From assembly GCF_938030815.1 (NCBI RefSeq), contig NZ_CALHII010000232.1:1-6181 (forward strand): a stretch of 6,181 nt of DNA, in the 5' to 3' direction. The translations under genes and the position numbers were made by a program. Source of the DNA: an uncultured Campylobacter sp. GTDB lineage: Bacteria; Campylobacterota; Campylobacteria; Campylobacterales; Campylobacteraceae. Position 1 is the first letter of the stretch, and each line of letters opens with the position of its first letter. The notes beneath the pieces were generated by a model. The model saw nothing but the letters and a program-made list of their open reading frames with translations. It did not search any database and was not told the origin of the DNA. This document shows, in pieces, positions 1-5,930 of this stretch.

Positions 1-111
1 AAGCTCATTCGCCACGGCGTAAATTTCGGCTATAGACTTATGCGCGGAATTCTGCTTGATTTCGCGCAGTAAAATTCTACCGCTACGCGATAAATAATAG
101 AATTTTTCCAC
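1..111 (-). CDS. possible partial hypothetical protein, runs off the left edge
   Basis: On the minus strand a frame stays open from a TGA near 137 to the window edge. From a GTG at 111 it reads 37 codons (beginning V/M-EKFYYLSRSGRILLREIK and ending in AEIYAVANEL) with a protein-like mix of charged and hydrophobic residues, suggesting short helices. I do not recognise a family. No convincing ribosome binding site precedes the GTG, and an ATT just upstream is the only other start-like codon, so the 5' end is uncertain. The sequence directly upstream changes to stop-rich AT-rich spacer, which fits a gene start near here. A chance open frame of this size in such sequence is quite possible, so this is a weak call. 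Confidence 0.3.
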   Translation of the reverse strand, partial: MEKFYYLSRSGRILLREIKQNSAHKSIAEIYAVANEL

Positions 112-745
112 AATATTTGCTGTAAAATTTCACGCTCGGCGCGTATTTTGCCTATATCATAAAACGCAGCAGCCGCAAAATTTCACGCGGTAGCTTTCCA
201 CTGCAGATGGAATTTCACCTCGCAAATTTTAGATTTTAAAGCGAAATTTCAAATAAAATTCGTGTCATAAACCCATCGCGTAAATTCTATACCGAAAACT
301 ATAACTGCGTGACATCGATATGGATTTTAATCTAAATTTTACTCATAAATTTTGAGATTATTTTATAAGTGCATGGCGCACGACTCGCAGGAATAAAATT
401 TTAAGCAGATTTTGTACGAAATTTCAAAATGCAGCTCAAACTCGCAAGCAAATAAATTCGCTGTAGCCTTGCGTTTAGAATTCAGCGCTAGTGATAAATT
501 TCGCATCTTTACGTCGGTGCAAATTTTAAAATTCTATGCAGGAGATAAAATTATAAGCCCGTGCAATGCATAAATTCTAAAATTCCACGTCGCCTATAAA
601 ATTCCATGCCTCACACGACACATAATTTTGAAATTTTAAAATTTCACGCCGCAGATGAAATTTAGGAATTTCCTTTTGCGGTAAAATTTTAAAGCTCTCC
701 CACAAATCCTCTGTCCGCGCGGCGAGTTCCAAATCCGTCTAGAAC
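112..745. other. AT-rich non-coding spacer with recurring AAAATTYYAYGC words
   Basis: About 630 bases with no supportable gene: stops are frequent in all frames and the longest open stretches (363-506 and about 577-735, both minus) have no good start or ribosome binding site. The spacer is dominated by AAATTT/TTTTAAAA palindromic words. A short motif recurs in one orientation: AAAATTTCACGC at 124-135, 177-188 and 638-649, AAAATTCCACGT at 579-590, AAAATTCCATGC at 598-609 and AAAATTCTATGC at 528-539. Two copies are followed by GCAGATG and a G/A-AATTT (202-214 and 651-663). No terminator for the kinase gene was recognised here. It may be a decayed repeat or gene region. Confidence 0.6.
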
Positions 746-1576
746 TTAGATTTTCCTCACCAGCTCGGGAATTATCGCTTCGAAATCGACCCCTTCGTAG
801 TTCTTGCGCTCCTCGTCGCTCATCGTCTCTTTGATCGTGCTGACGACGAAGTCCGCAGCGACTCGAACCGCCGTTTCCAGCGACTTGCCGCGCATTATCG
901 CGCCGAAGGCTACGGCCGCGAAAATATCGCCGGTGCCGTTAAATTTGACCGGCAGCAGCTCGTGAAAATACTCATTCGTCCTGCCCGTGCGTGCATCGTA
1001 GCTGAAAACCCCGCACTGATCGGCAATGTAGCCGATGCCCTTTAAAATAACCTGTCTAGCGCCCAGCTCTCGAAGCCTTGCAAGCAGATCCATGATAAAA
1101 TCCCTATCTGCGTCCTCTCGGTACGGCACGCCGGTAATCGCGCAGGCCTCGGTGATATTGGGCGTGATGACGTCGGCCTGGGCGCACAGAAGCGCCATCA
1201 TACGAGCAAAATCCTCGTTAAAGCCCGGATAAAACACGCCGTTATCGCCCATACAAGGATCGACCAAAATGGTCTTGCCCGCGCCGCCGAAGCTCGCAAA
1301 TAGCTCACCCATAATCTCGATCTGCGCCGCCGAACCCAAAAAGCCCGTGTAGATGCCGTCAAACACCACTCCGCGGTCTTTCCAGTGCGCCATGATCGCA
1401 CGTATCTGCGAGCTTAGATCGCAAAAGGTATAGCCCGAAAAGCCCGTATGCATCGATAAAACCGCCGTAGGGATCACGCTCGTGCTCATCCCCATCGCGC
1501 TAAGTATCGGCAATGCGACGGTCAGCGAAACCTTGCCCACGCAGGATATATCTTGAACGGTAAGAACTTTTTTCAT
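746..1576 (-). CDS. pdxY: pyridoxal/pyridoxamine kinase (vitamin B6 salvage)
   Basis: Phosphorylates pyridoxal, pyridoxamine or pyridoxine at the 5' hydroxyl using ATP, feeding the cytosolic pyridoxal 5'-phosphate pool. The 276-residue product has the size and order of a ribokinase-superfamily B6 kinase: an N-terminal VQDISCVGKVSL segment (7-18), PTAVLSMHTGFSGYTF (36-51), the DP and MGDNG residues of the nucleotide region (D106, P107, 109-113), TPN-TEA (138-144), and the C-terminal anion-hole motif NGTGD (213-217) whose D217 is the expected catalytic base. The wording resembles the clostridial-type pyridoxamine kinases more than E. coli PdxY, so the symbol could equally be pdxK. A GTG at 1579 lies in frame directly before the ATG at 1576. 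AGGA sits six bases before the ATG but only three before the GTG, so I chose the ATG. The gene stands alone, divergent from menA. It is complete and shows no damage. Confidence 0.9.
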   Translation of the reverse strand: MKKVLTVQDISCVGKVSLTVALPILSAMGMSTSVIPTAVLSMHTGFSGYTFCDLSSQIRAIMAHWKDRGVVFDGIYTGFLGSAAQIEIMGELFASFGGAGKTILVDPCMGDNGVFYPGFNEDFARMMALLCAQADVITPNITEACAITGVPYREDADRDFIMDLLARLRELGARQVILKGIGYIADQCGVFSYDARTGRTNEYFHELLPVKFNGTGDIFAAVAFGAIMRGKSLETAVRVAADFVVSTIKETMSDEERKNYEGVDFEAIIPELVRKI

Positions 1577-1613
1577 CACAATTCCTAAAATTTTTGGCTC
1601 TATTTTACCGCTA

Positions 1614-1619
1614 TTTATA
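1614..1619 (-). promoter_or_regulatory. candidate -10 box for the B6 kinase gene
   Basis: Read on the minus strand this is TATAAA within TAATATAAAT, preceded by a T-run, about 38 bases before the chosen ATG. Campylobacter housekeeping promoters typically show a -10 box with a weak or absent -35, so a bare match in an AT-rich spacer is only suggestive. A TAAAAT nearer the gene (about 1600-1605) is an alternative. Confidence 0.3.
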
Positions 1620-1667
1620 TTAAAAAGGCGAATTTAAATAAAATTTACTCTACGAATAGTCTAAATT

Positions 1668-1673
1668 TATAAT
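1668..1673 (+). promoter_or_regulatory. candidate -10 box for menA
   Basis: A perfect TATAAT on the plus strand about 78 bases before the menA ATG, inside the divergent spacer between menA and the B6 kinase gene. It would give a leader of about 70 bases. There is no clear -35, as is usual in this group. The spacer is AT-rich, so a chance match cannot be excluded. Confidence 0.35.
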
Positions 1674-1750
1674 ATTTTTGGCGTTTTTCCGCTAAATTTT
1701 ATCTCGGGTCCGCCGTAAATTCGGCTCCAAAAATCAACAAAAGGTAAAAA

Positions 1751-2653
1751 ATGATAACAGTAAAGGCTCTTTACGCATCCGCTCGCCTTAGATCGCTGCC
1801 GCTTAGCGTCTCGGGCGTACTGCTCGGTAGCGGCGCGGCGTACGGCGCGGGCGTATTTAGAGCGGATATTTTCGCACTGGCGCTACTTACGACGCTTATG
1901 TTTCAGGTACTCAGCGACTATGCTAATGACTACGGCGACGCAGTAAAGGGCACCGACGACGATGGTAGGCTGGGGCCGCGGCGCGCGATCCAAACTGGGC
2001 AGATGAGCGCGGAGCAGATGAAGCGCGTCATCGTCGCTACAGCGCTACTTTCGGCATTTTCTAGCCTCGCGCTAAGCGTTTTGGCATTCGGCGAGCAGTT
2101 TTATCTCGTGGCTCTATTTTTCACGCTGGGCGGCACGTCGATATATGCCGCGATCCGCTACACCGTGGGCGCCGGCGCATACGGCTACAAAGGGCTTGGC
2201 GACGTTTTCGTGTTTTTGTTTTTTGGGCTTTTGAGCGTGCTGGGCTCATATTTTTTATACGCGCGTTCGCTCGATGCGGCGCTACTGCTGCCGGCGTGCG
2301 CGTGCGGTATGCTAAGCACCGCCGTGCTAAATCTAAACAACATGCGCGACATCCAAAACGACGAGCTCAAGGGCAAACGCACGATCCCCGTTCGTATCGG
2401 GCTGCGTGCGGCTAAGCGCTATCACTATGCGCTGATCGCGGGCGGAGCGGGTCTGATGCTATGCTACTCGCTTTTACGCGGCGAGCCGGGCGTAAAACTA
2501 CTCTACGTAATTAGCTTTGTGCCGCTTATTTGGCATCTCATTTTCGTCTCGCGCGTGCGGGATTGTCGCGATTTCGACGGACAGCTAAAGGTCGTCGCGC
2601 TCTGCACGTTTACGATGTCGGCGCTGTTTTTCGTCGGAGAAATTTTAGGCTAA
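1751..2653 (+). CDS. menA: MenA-type dihydroxynaphthoate polyprenyltransferase
   Basis: Integral membrane UbiA-superfamily enzyme that transfers a polyprenyl chain from its diphosphate to a dihydroxynaphthoate, the step that makes the quinone lipid-soluble. The 300-residue length is normal for MenA. Both Mg-diphosphate binding motifs are present: NDYGDAVKGTD at 59-69 followed by RLGPRRAIQTG (73-83), and NNMRDIQND at 196-204 followed by GKRTIPVRIG (208-217). The segment YTVGAGAYGYKGLGD (137-151) before a hydrophobic FVFLFFGLLSVLGSYFL stretch is also characteristic of MenA. About eight or nine hydrophobic segments are visible. The start is supported by AAGG at 1741-1744, six bases before the ATG. 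No other quinone gene is adjacent. Campylobacter generally makes menaquinone by the futalosine route, whose intermediate is 1,4-dihydroxy-6-naphthoate, so the true acceptor may be that compound. The coding sequence is visibly GC-rich. Confidence 0.9.
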   Translation: MITVKALYASARLRSLPLSVSGVLLGSGAAYGAGVFRADIFALALLTTLMFQVLSDYANDYGDAVKGTDDDGRLGPRRAIQTGQMSAEQMKRVIVATALLSAFSSLALSVLAFGEQFYLVALFFTLGGTSIYAAIRYTVGAGAYGYKGLGDVFVFLFFGLLSVLGSYFLYARSLDAALLLPACACGMLSTAVLNLNNMRDIQNDELKGKRTIPVRIGLRAAKRYHYALIAGGAGLMLCYSLLRGEPGVKLLYVISFVPLIWHLIFVSRVRDCRDFDGQLKVVALCTFTMSALFFVGEILG

Positions 2654-2703
2654 ATTTAAACGCCGTGCGGGTAAAATTTACGTCGGCACCGCAGCAAAGT
2701 CCT

Positions 2704-2728
2704 CTCGCGCAAAAGCGCTTTGTGCGAG
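2704..2728 (+). terminator. possible intrinsic terminator hairpin downstream of menA
   Basis: A 10-pair stem, CTCGCGCAAA against TTTGTGCGAG with one G-U pair, closes a five-base AGCGC loop 50 bases after the menA stop. The position suits a menA terminator. The tail TTCTCCTAATCTT is only moderately T-rich, which weakens the call. It may instead be part of a larger structured element with the next hairpin. Confidence 0.35.
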
Positions 2729-2752
2729 TTCTCCTAATCTTGCAATCAACCT

Positions 2753-2784
2753 GCTTGTCGCACAGCAAAGCGTCTGCGGCAAGC
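2753..2784 (+). repeat. second inverted repeat after menA
   Basis: GCTTGTCGCA (2753-2762) pairs with TGCGGCAAGC (2775-2784) in a 10-pair stem with one G-U pair and a 12-base loop. It lies 24 bases beyond the previous hairpin, and the two share related words (TCGCRCA followed by AAAGCG). No T-run follows. Its role is unknown. Confidence 0.4.
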
Positions 2785-3190
2785 TCGCTCAATGAAAACG
2801 TCCATAGCATATCTCTGTCCGCCTGATGGCTACCGCAATAAAATTTAAGGGGGCAAACTCCAGGTCTCCTCGCCGTCTTGTATCGTTAAATTAAGCGAGC
2901 AATACCGCTCTTAAGTCCATACAAGCCCCATCACACCACGCTTTAATTGCCGTTTTGACGGCGAGTTGCCCGCCTTTTGCGTCAAATTTAAAAACTAGAG
3001 CATTAATTCTACAAAAGGCCCGCGTGTTTAGCGCGGTAAGTTTTATGCTTATTGCATGGGCGGCAGCTCGCACCGCAAATGCTGCTTTAGCCCTATTTTG
3101 AGCCCTCGCGCCGCTAAAATTTTACTAAATTTTACGCACTGCCTCTTTGAAACGACGCTTGCGAAACCATATTTCCCTGCGCACAGCTCC

Positions 3191-3478
3191 CTAAAAATCG
3201 AAGCAATTTTGCACGTTGCTTAGAACTTCGCAATCGCAATACCCGCCGTTTTGCTCGCAAAAGTCCAAAACCGCCACTTCATTCGATGCGCGGCGGGCTC
3301 GCAAAAACTCCAGCGTGAGCCTATGCGTGCCGTCGCAGCCACGATGCGCCAAGCCCTCGTCTAAGAATTCAAATAGCCGTTCAAACTCCGCCCTATTCAT
3401 CGGCAGGCTCTTTTCAAACACATCTCGCTGCCGCTGCGCCGCGAGCTTTTTGAATTCCTTTTTTCTGGATTTTTCCAC
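3191..3478 (-). CDS. DUF2695 family protein of unknown function
   Basis: A 95-residue protein whose C-terminal half matches my recollection of DUF2695 (Pfam): CDGTHRLTLEFL (48-59), then a helix ending in the signature GGYCDCEVLSNV (78-89). C48, H52, C81 and C83 could bind a metal, but this is inference. The first 25 residues are strongly basic and helical (VEKSRKKEFKKLAAQRQR). There is no signal peptide or membrane segment, so it is probably cytosolic. The start is decided by AAAGGAG at 3484-3490 five bases before a GTG at 3478. A longer in-frame version from an ATG at 3538 lacks such a site and adds 20 unremarkable residues, and a shorter one from an internal ATG (M27) would lose the basic helix. 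It appears monocistronic, convergent with menA. No function is known to me. Confidence 0.8.
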   Translation of the reverse strand: MEKSRKKEFKKLAAQRQRDVFEKSLPMNRAEFERLFEFLDEGLAHRGCDGTHRLTLEFLRARRASNEVAVLDFCEQNGGYCDCEVLSNVQNCFDF

Positions 3479-3483
3479 TATTT

Positions 3484-3490
3484 CTCCTTT
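3484..3490 (-). promoter_or_regulatory. ribosome binding site that fixes the GTG start of the DUF2695 gene
   Basis: AAAGGAG on the minus strand, a near-perfect Shine-Dalgarno sequence, five bases before the GTG at 3478. It is among the best such sites in the window and argues against the upstream in-frame ATG codons. Confidence 0.75.
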
Positions 3491-3638
3491 GTTGCGCCAC
3501 CTTGCCGCACGAATATCCTTTGGGCGCATTAACCTCATACCCGTCGTCCCCCGCCCTCAAGCGGGATGCAAATTTCATCCAAACCGTGCGCTACCTCGTC
3601 TATACCGAAATAACGCTTATTAATTTTAGCAGAGCGAA

Positions 3639-3647
3639 ATTATAGCA
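3639..3647 (-). promoter_or_regulatory. extended -10 promoter for the DUF2695 gene
   Basis: On the minus strand the sequence reads TGCTATAAT, an extended -10 box with a perfect TATAAT, preceded by T-rich sequence. Transcription from here would give a leader of roughly 150 bases before the GTG start. That leader includes a small hairpin (CCCGC/GCGGG, 3550-3565). Confidence 0.5.
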
Positions 3648-3648
3648 A

Positions 3649-3797
3649 AAGCAGAGCGCGAAATCGCAAATCCGATGATTAAATTTTATCTAGAATAAAG
3701 AGCTATGTTTTCGGCTAAATTTTGCCATACCGAGGGATAAAATTTAGCAAATTCGGATGAAATTCTATCGAGTAGATGTGTAGAATTTGACCATAAT
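3649..3797. repeat. AT-rich spacer with a 10-base perfect inverted repeat (3714-3748)
   Basis: No gene is seen. GCTAAATTTT (3714-3723) and AAAATTTAGC (3739-3748) are exact inverted copies around a 15-base spacer. The left arm with its flank (AAAATTTAGCCGAAA on the minus strand, 3709-3723) recurs exactly on the plus strand at 5819-5833, in the assT/dsbL control region. The element could be an operator or a dispersed spacer repeat. Given how common AAATTT words are here, chance is also plausible. Confidence 0.35.
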
Positions 3798-3834
3798 CTA
3801 AAACAAAAGCGGCCGCGCTCGAAATACGGCCGCT
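3798..3834 (-). terminator. intrinsic terminator of assT
   Basis: On the minus strand a perfect 8-pair GC-rich stem (AGCGGCCG against CGGCCGCT, 3808-3815 and 3827-3834) with an 11-base loop is followed directly by TTTTGTTTTAG. It begins 13 bases after the assT stop codon. This is a textbook Rho-independent terminator and the clearest regulatory structure in the window. Confidence 0.88.
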
Positions 3835-3847
3835 AAATTTTAAAATT

Positions 3848-5695
3848 TTACTTCTCAAACGCCTTTTCTAGGCTAAACGGAAACGCCTGATAGCCCATAG
3901 CATTGGTCATTTTTATCTCGATTGACGGCTCTTTTGCGCCCCATTCAAACTCGTTGATATGCGGGCTAGGCACGCCGACCGGGCGGCCTTTGGCGATATC
4001 AAACTGCATGCCGGCAACCGCCGAGTAAACCATCACGCTATCTAGGTCGTCTTGATACTGCGCTAGCGAAGTGACCGAGCTGTACCACTCGCTGCCGCGC
4101 TGTTTGCCGTACTCCCAGACTTGCTCGACGGTTTTAGCTTTTTCGTCGATTTTATAAACGACCGCGCGGGAGTATTTCATACCCGCCATCGCAGGCTGTT
4201 CCATGCCGCGGGTATCGCCGTTGTCAAAGACGGTGAGATACACTACGCCCTTTTTAGACTTGCTGTCGATGCGGAATGCCGTATGCTGCGTCCACTGCCA
4301 GTCAAATCCGCCCTTCTCGCTCTCGTAGCCAGGGCATTTTGAGTACTCGTCCTCGCAGACTATTTTTTTGCCGTCTTTATCTACCGGCTGGAGCAAGTAG
4401 CCCTTGAACTGGTCTTTCCAGCCTTTGTGCGCGCCCATTATCCACTTGACTTTTTTGTCGCGGCCGATCTTGATGACGGCGTCTTGGTGGCGACTAGAGA
4501 TGATGATACTATCGTCGCTTGGGTCGTAGTCCACGCTATTTACGTGCGCCCAGTTTCGTCCAGGGCCAGAGCCTACGATGTCGCCCCATTTTTCGTTCGT
4601 ATCCATCGCGGCTAGCTCGTCCGAGCTCGCGGTGTGGCCTGCCTTACTAGCGTCGATATTTAGGCACACCGCGCCCTGATCGAGCGTTTTTAGCACGATG
4701 TCGCGGTATGGATCTAAAATTTCATACAGCCTAAAATCATCCACGACGTTGCCGTCACGATCGACCTCGACGATGACGTCGCGCACGGTGCGGACGTTTT
4801 TACCGTCGGCGCGCTTATAGTTGGCGTTTGCAGCGCGGAGGAAATAGTGTCCGTTTTGCGCAACGTCCATAGAGTGCGAGAAGTCGTTGTAGCTCGCAGG
4901 TAGCTCGCGGTTAAAAATTTCGCGGCCCATTATGTCGTATTTCGCGTATCTTTGACCATATCCCCACGTCATCGCGCCGTCGTCGTTTTGCTTAAAGCCC
5001 ATCATGACGCCCGCGCTAAAGGGCTGCTTGAGGTCGTAAATTTTACTAGGTTCCAGATACCAGCGTACTTCACCTTTTGTGTCTAGGATGAAGTTATTCG
5101 GGCTATAGTTCCACTCGATCGCGCCGCCTGCAGGGTTGTTCCACACGACTTTGGTACCTTTGCCCGTTTTATTTACGAAGTTATTTACGTAGTAGAGGCG
5201 GTTGGCAAATTTCGCGCTCGGAGCTTTCACGACCTCGATTTTATCAAACAACGCGCCCTTTTGAGACGGCATGCCCGAGCTTTCTAGATAAATCGCAGGA
5301 GCGTAAATTTTATAGGTTTCTTTTACGTGCTCGGTTTGGCCCTTGTAAATTTTATCGTACTCGACCTCGACGGTGTTTTGATAGTCGGGATATAGTCCGA
5401 AAACAGGAATTCCGCCGTGCGTGCGAAGGTGCTTGTCGGCGACCTTATAGCTGATCGTCTGGCCGTCCGGCTTCGGCACGATGGTGACTTTTGCGTTTGC
5501 TAGCGTGTAGCCGCCGTTTTTGATCACCGCCGTTAGGGGCGCGATGTCGTATGGGTTTACGACCACTTCGCCGATCTTGCCCGGGACGGCGTAGTCGATG
5601 TGTGCGCCGCTAGGTCCGCCGATAGCCAGCGCGGCCGTGCTTAGACCGCCTAAAAGCGCCGCAGCTAGCGCAAATGAGGAAAGAGTTCGCTTCAT
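3848..5695 (-). CDS. assT: periplasmic arylsulfate sulfotransferase AssT
   Basis: Transfers sulfate from a phenyl sulfate ester to a phenolic acceptor by a ping-pong mechanism through a sulfated histidine, without PAPS. The 615-residue protein starts with a Sec signal peptide (basic MKR, hydrophobic core, likely cleavage after ALA at 24). An N-terminal beta domain precedes the six-bladed propeller. Residues equivalent to those known in E. coli CFT073 AssT are all visible: H274 (in FSHSMD, for H252), H384 (NWAHVNS, for H356), R402 (ISSR, for R374) and H471 (WTQHTAF, for the sulfated H436). C447 and C454 flank a short loop before H471, where the E. coli enzyme has its C418-C424 disulfide. AAAGGAG lies six bases before the ATG. 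The gene is divergent from a DsbA/DsbL-like oxidase, the usual partner. The C. jejuni counterpart is often called astA or arylsulfatase. The gene is complete. Confidence 0.95.
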   Translation of the reverse strand: MKRTLSSFALAAALLGGLSTAALAIGGPSGAHIDYAVPGKIGEVVVNPYDIAPLTAVIKNGGYTLANAKVTIVPKPDGQTISYKVADKHLRTHGGIPVFGLYPDYQNTVEVEYDKIYKGQTEHVKETYKIYAPAIYLESSGMPSQKGALFDKIEVVKAPSAKFANRLYYVNNFVNKTGKGTKVVWNNPAGGAIEWNYSPNNFILDTKGEVRWYLEPSKIYDLKQPFSAGVMMGFKQNDDGAMTWGYGQRYAKYDIMGREIFNRELPASYNDFSHSMDVAQNGHYFLRAANANYKRADGKNVRTVRDVIVEVDRDGNVVDDFRLYEILDPYRDIVLKTLDQGAVCLNIDASKAGHTASSDELAAMDTNEKWGDIVGSGPGRNWAHVNSVDYDPSDDSIIISSRHQDAVIKIGRDKKVKWIMGAHKGWKDQFKGYLLQPVDKDGKKIVCEDEYSKCPGYESEKGGFDWQWTQHTAFRIDSKSKKGVVYLTVFDNGDTRGMEQPAMAGMKYSRAVVYKIDEKAKTVEQVWEYGKQRGSEWYSSVTSLAQYQDDLDSVMVYSAVAGMQFDIAKGRPVGVPSPHINEFEWGAKEPSIEIKMTNAMGYQAFPFSLEKAFEK

Positions 5696-5701
5696 CTTAT
5701 T

Positions 5702-5708
5702 CTCCTTT
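5702..5708 (-). promoter_or_regulatory. ribosome binding site of assT
   Basis: AAAGGAG on the minus strand six bases before the ATG at 5695. It supports the annotated start, which also gives a complete signal peptide. Confidence 0.8.
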
Positions 5709-5930
5709 GAAATTGGTTTGATATCGTAATTTTAATCCACCTCGCTAACGTAGAAATCACGCGTTTATTAAAACTTGCTTAATTATAAAAAATAATTTCA
5801 AATTTTAGCTTTTGCGCCAAAATTTAGCCGAAATTCTATAAATTTAATCTAAAATTTATCTTAGCGTGAGTTTTGCGTCGGCGAAAAGGTATAAAATTAG
5901 CGCAAACGAAATCATTTTAAGGAGCATTCT
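5709..5930. promoter_or_regulatory. divergent control region between assT and the dsbL-like gene
   Basis: A roughly 220-base AT-rich region with no gene. For assT the best -10 is TATAAT on the minus strand at 5782-5787, giving a leader of about 80 bases. For the oxidase the best -10 is TATAAA at 5890-5895, about 35 bases before its ATG. Between them lies an 8-base inverted repeat, ATAAATTT (5838-5845) and AAATTTAT (5852-5859) with a 6-base spacer, which could bind a regulator of both genes. That is inference, since such words are frequent in these spacers. Confidence 0.45.
5919..5924 (+). promoter_or_regulatory. ribosome binding site of the dsbL-like gene
   Basis: AAGGAG six bases before the ATG at 5931, supporting that start. 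The start also yields a complete signal peptide. Confidence 0.8.

Larger units (their letters stand above)
2654..3190. other. spacer between convergent menA and the DUF2695 gene; no gene seen
   Basis: About 540 bases with no supportable gene. The menA-proximal part (2665-2784) contains three successive inverted repeats. The rest has a weak inverted repeat at 2891-2914 and a five-pair hairpin at 2949-2962 (GCCGT, loop TTTG, ACGGC). An open frame on the minus strand (about 2891-3121) is alanine-rich, has only a GTG start without a ribosome binding site, and matches nothing I know. Frames overlapping the menA 3' end look like shadows. GC is higher than in the other spacers, so decayed coding sequence is possible but not shown. 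Confidence 0.55.

Noticed and set aside
363..506. Minus-strand frame of 47 residues from an ATG at 506, cysteine-rich
   Set aside because: It lies in repetitive AT-rich spacer, has no spaced ribosome binding site, and the residues follow the AAATTT word bias. I recognise no family.
577..735. Minus-strand frame of about 50 codons starting just after the B6 kinase stop (contains LELAARTEDLWESF)
   Set aside because: It looks protein-like, but the only start is a TTG with no ribosome binding site, and the C-terminal part is made of the recurring spacer words. It could be a gene remnant, which cannot be shown from the sequence alone.
2610..2826. Open frames on both strands running from the menA 3' end into the spacer
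   Set aside because: They overlap menA in other frames, have no ribosome binding sites, and their translations across the hairpin region look random.
2891..2914. Inverted repeat TTAA..GAGC / GCTC TTAA as a terminator
   Set aside because: The stem is short with a two-base bulge, and no gene ends next to it.
2891..3073. Minus-strand frame of 60 residues from a GTG
   Set aside because: There is no ribosome binding site and the alanine-rich composition matches no known family. A 60-codon open frame is not unusual in this locally GC-richer stretch.
3479..3538. Longer N-terminus for the DUF2695 protein starting at ATG 3538
   Set aside because: No good ribosome binding site precedes that ATG, while AAAGGAG lies at ideal distance from the GTG at 3478.
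3216..3623. Plus-strand frame of 135 residues opposite the DUF2695 gene
   Set aside because: It is antisense to a gene with a recognisable family motif and strong start signals, and is serine/arginine/asparagine-rich as shadow frames often are.
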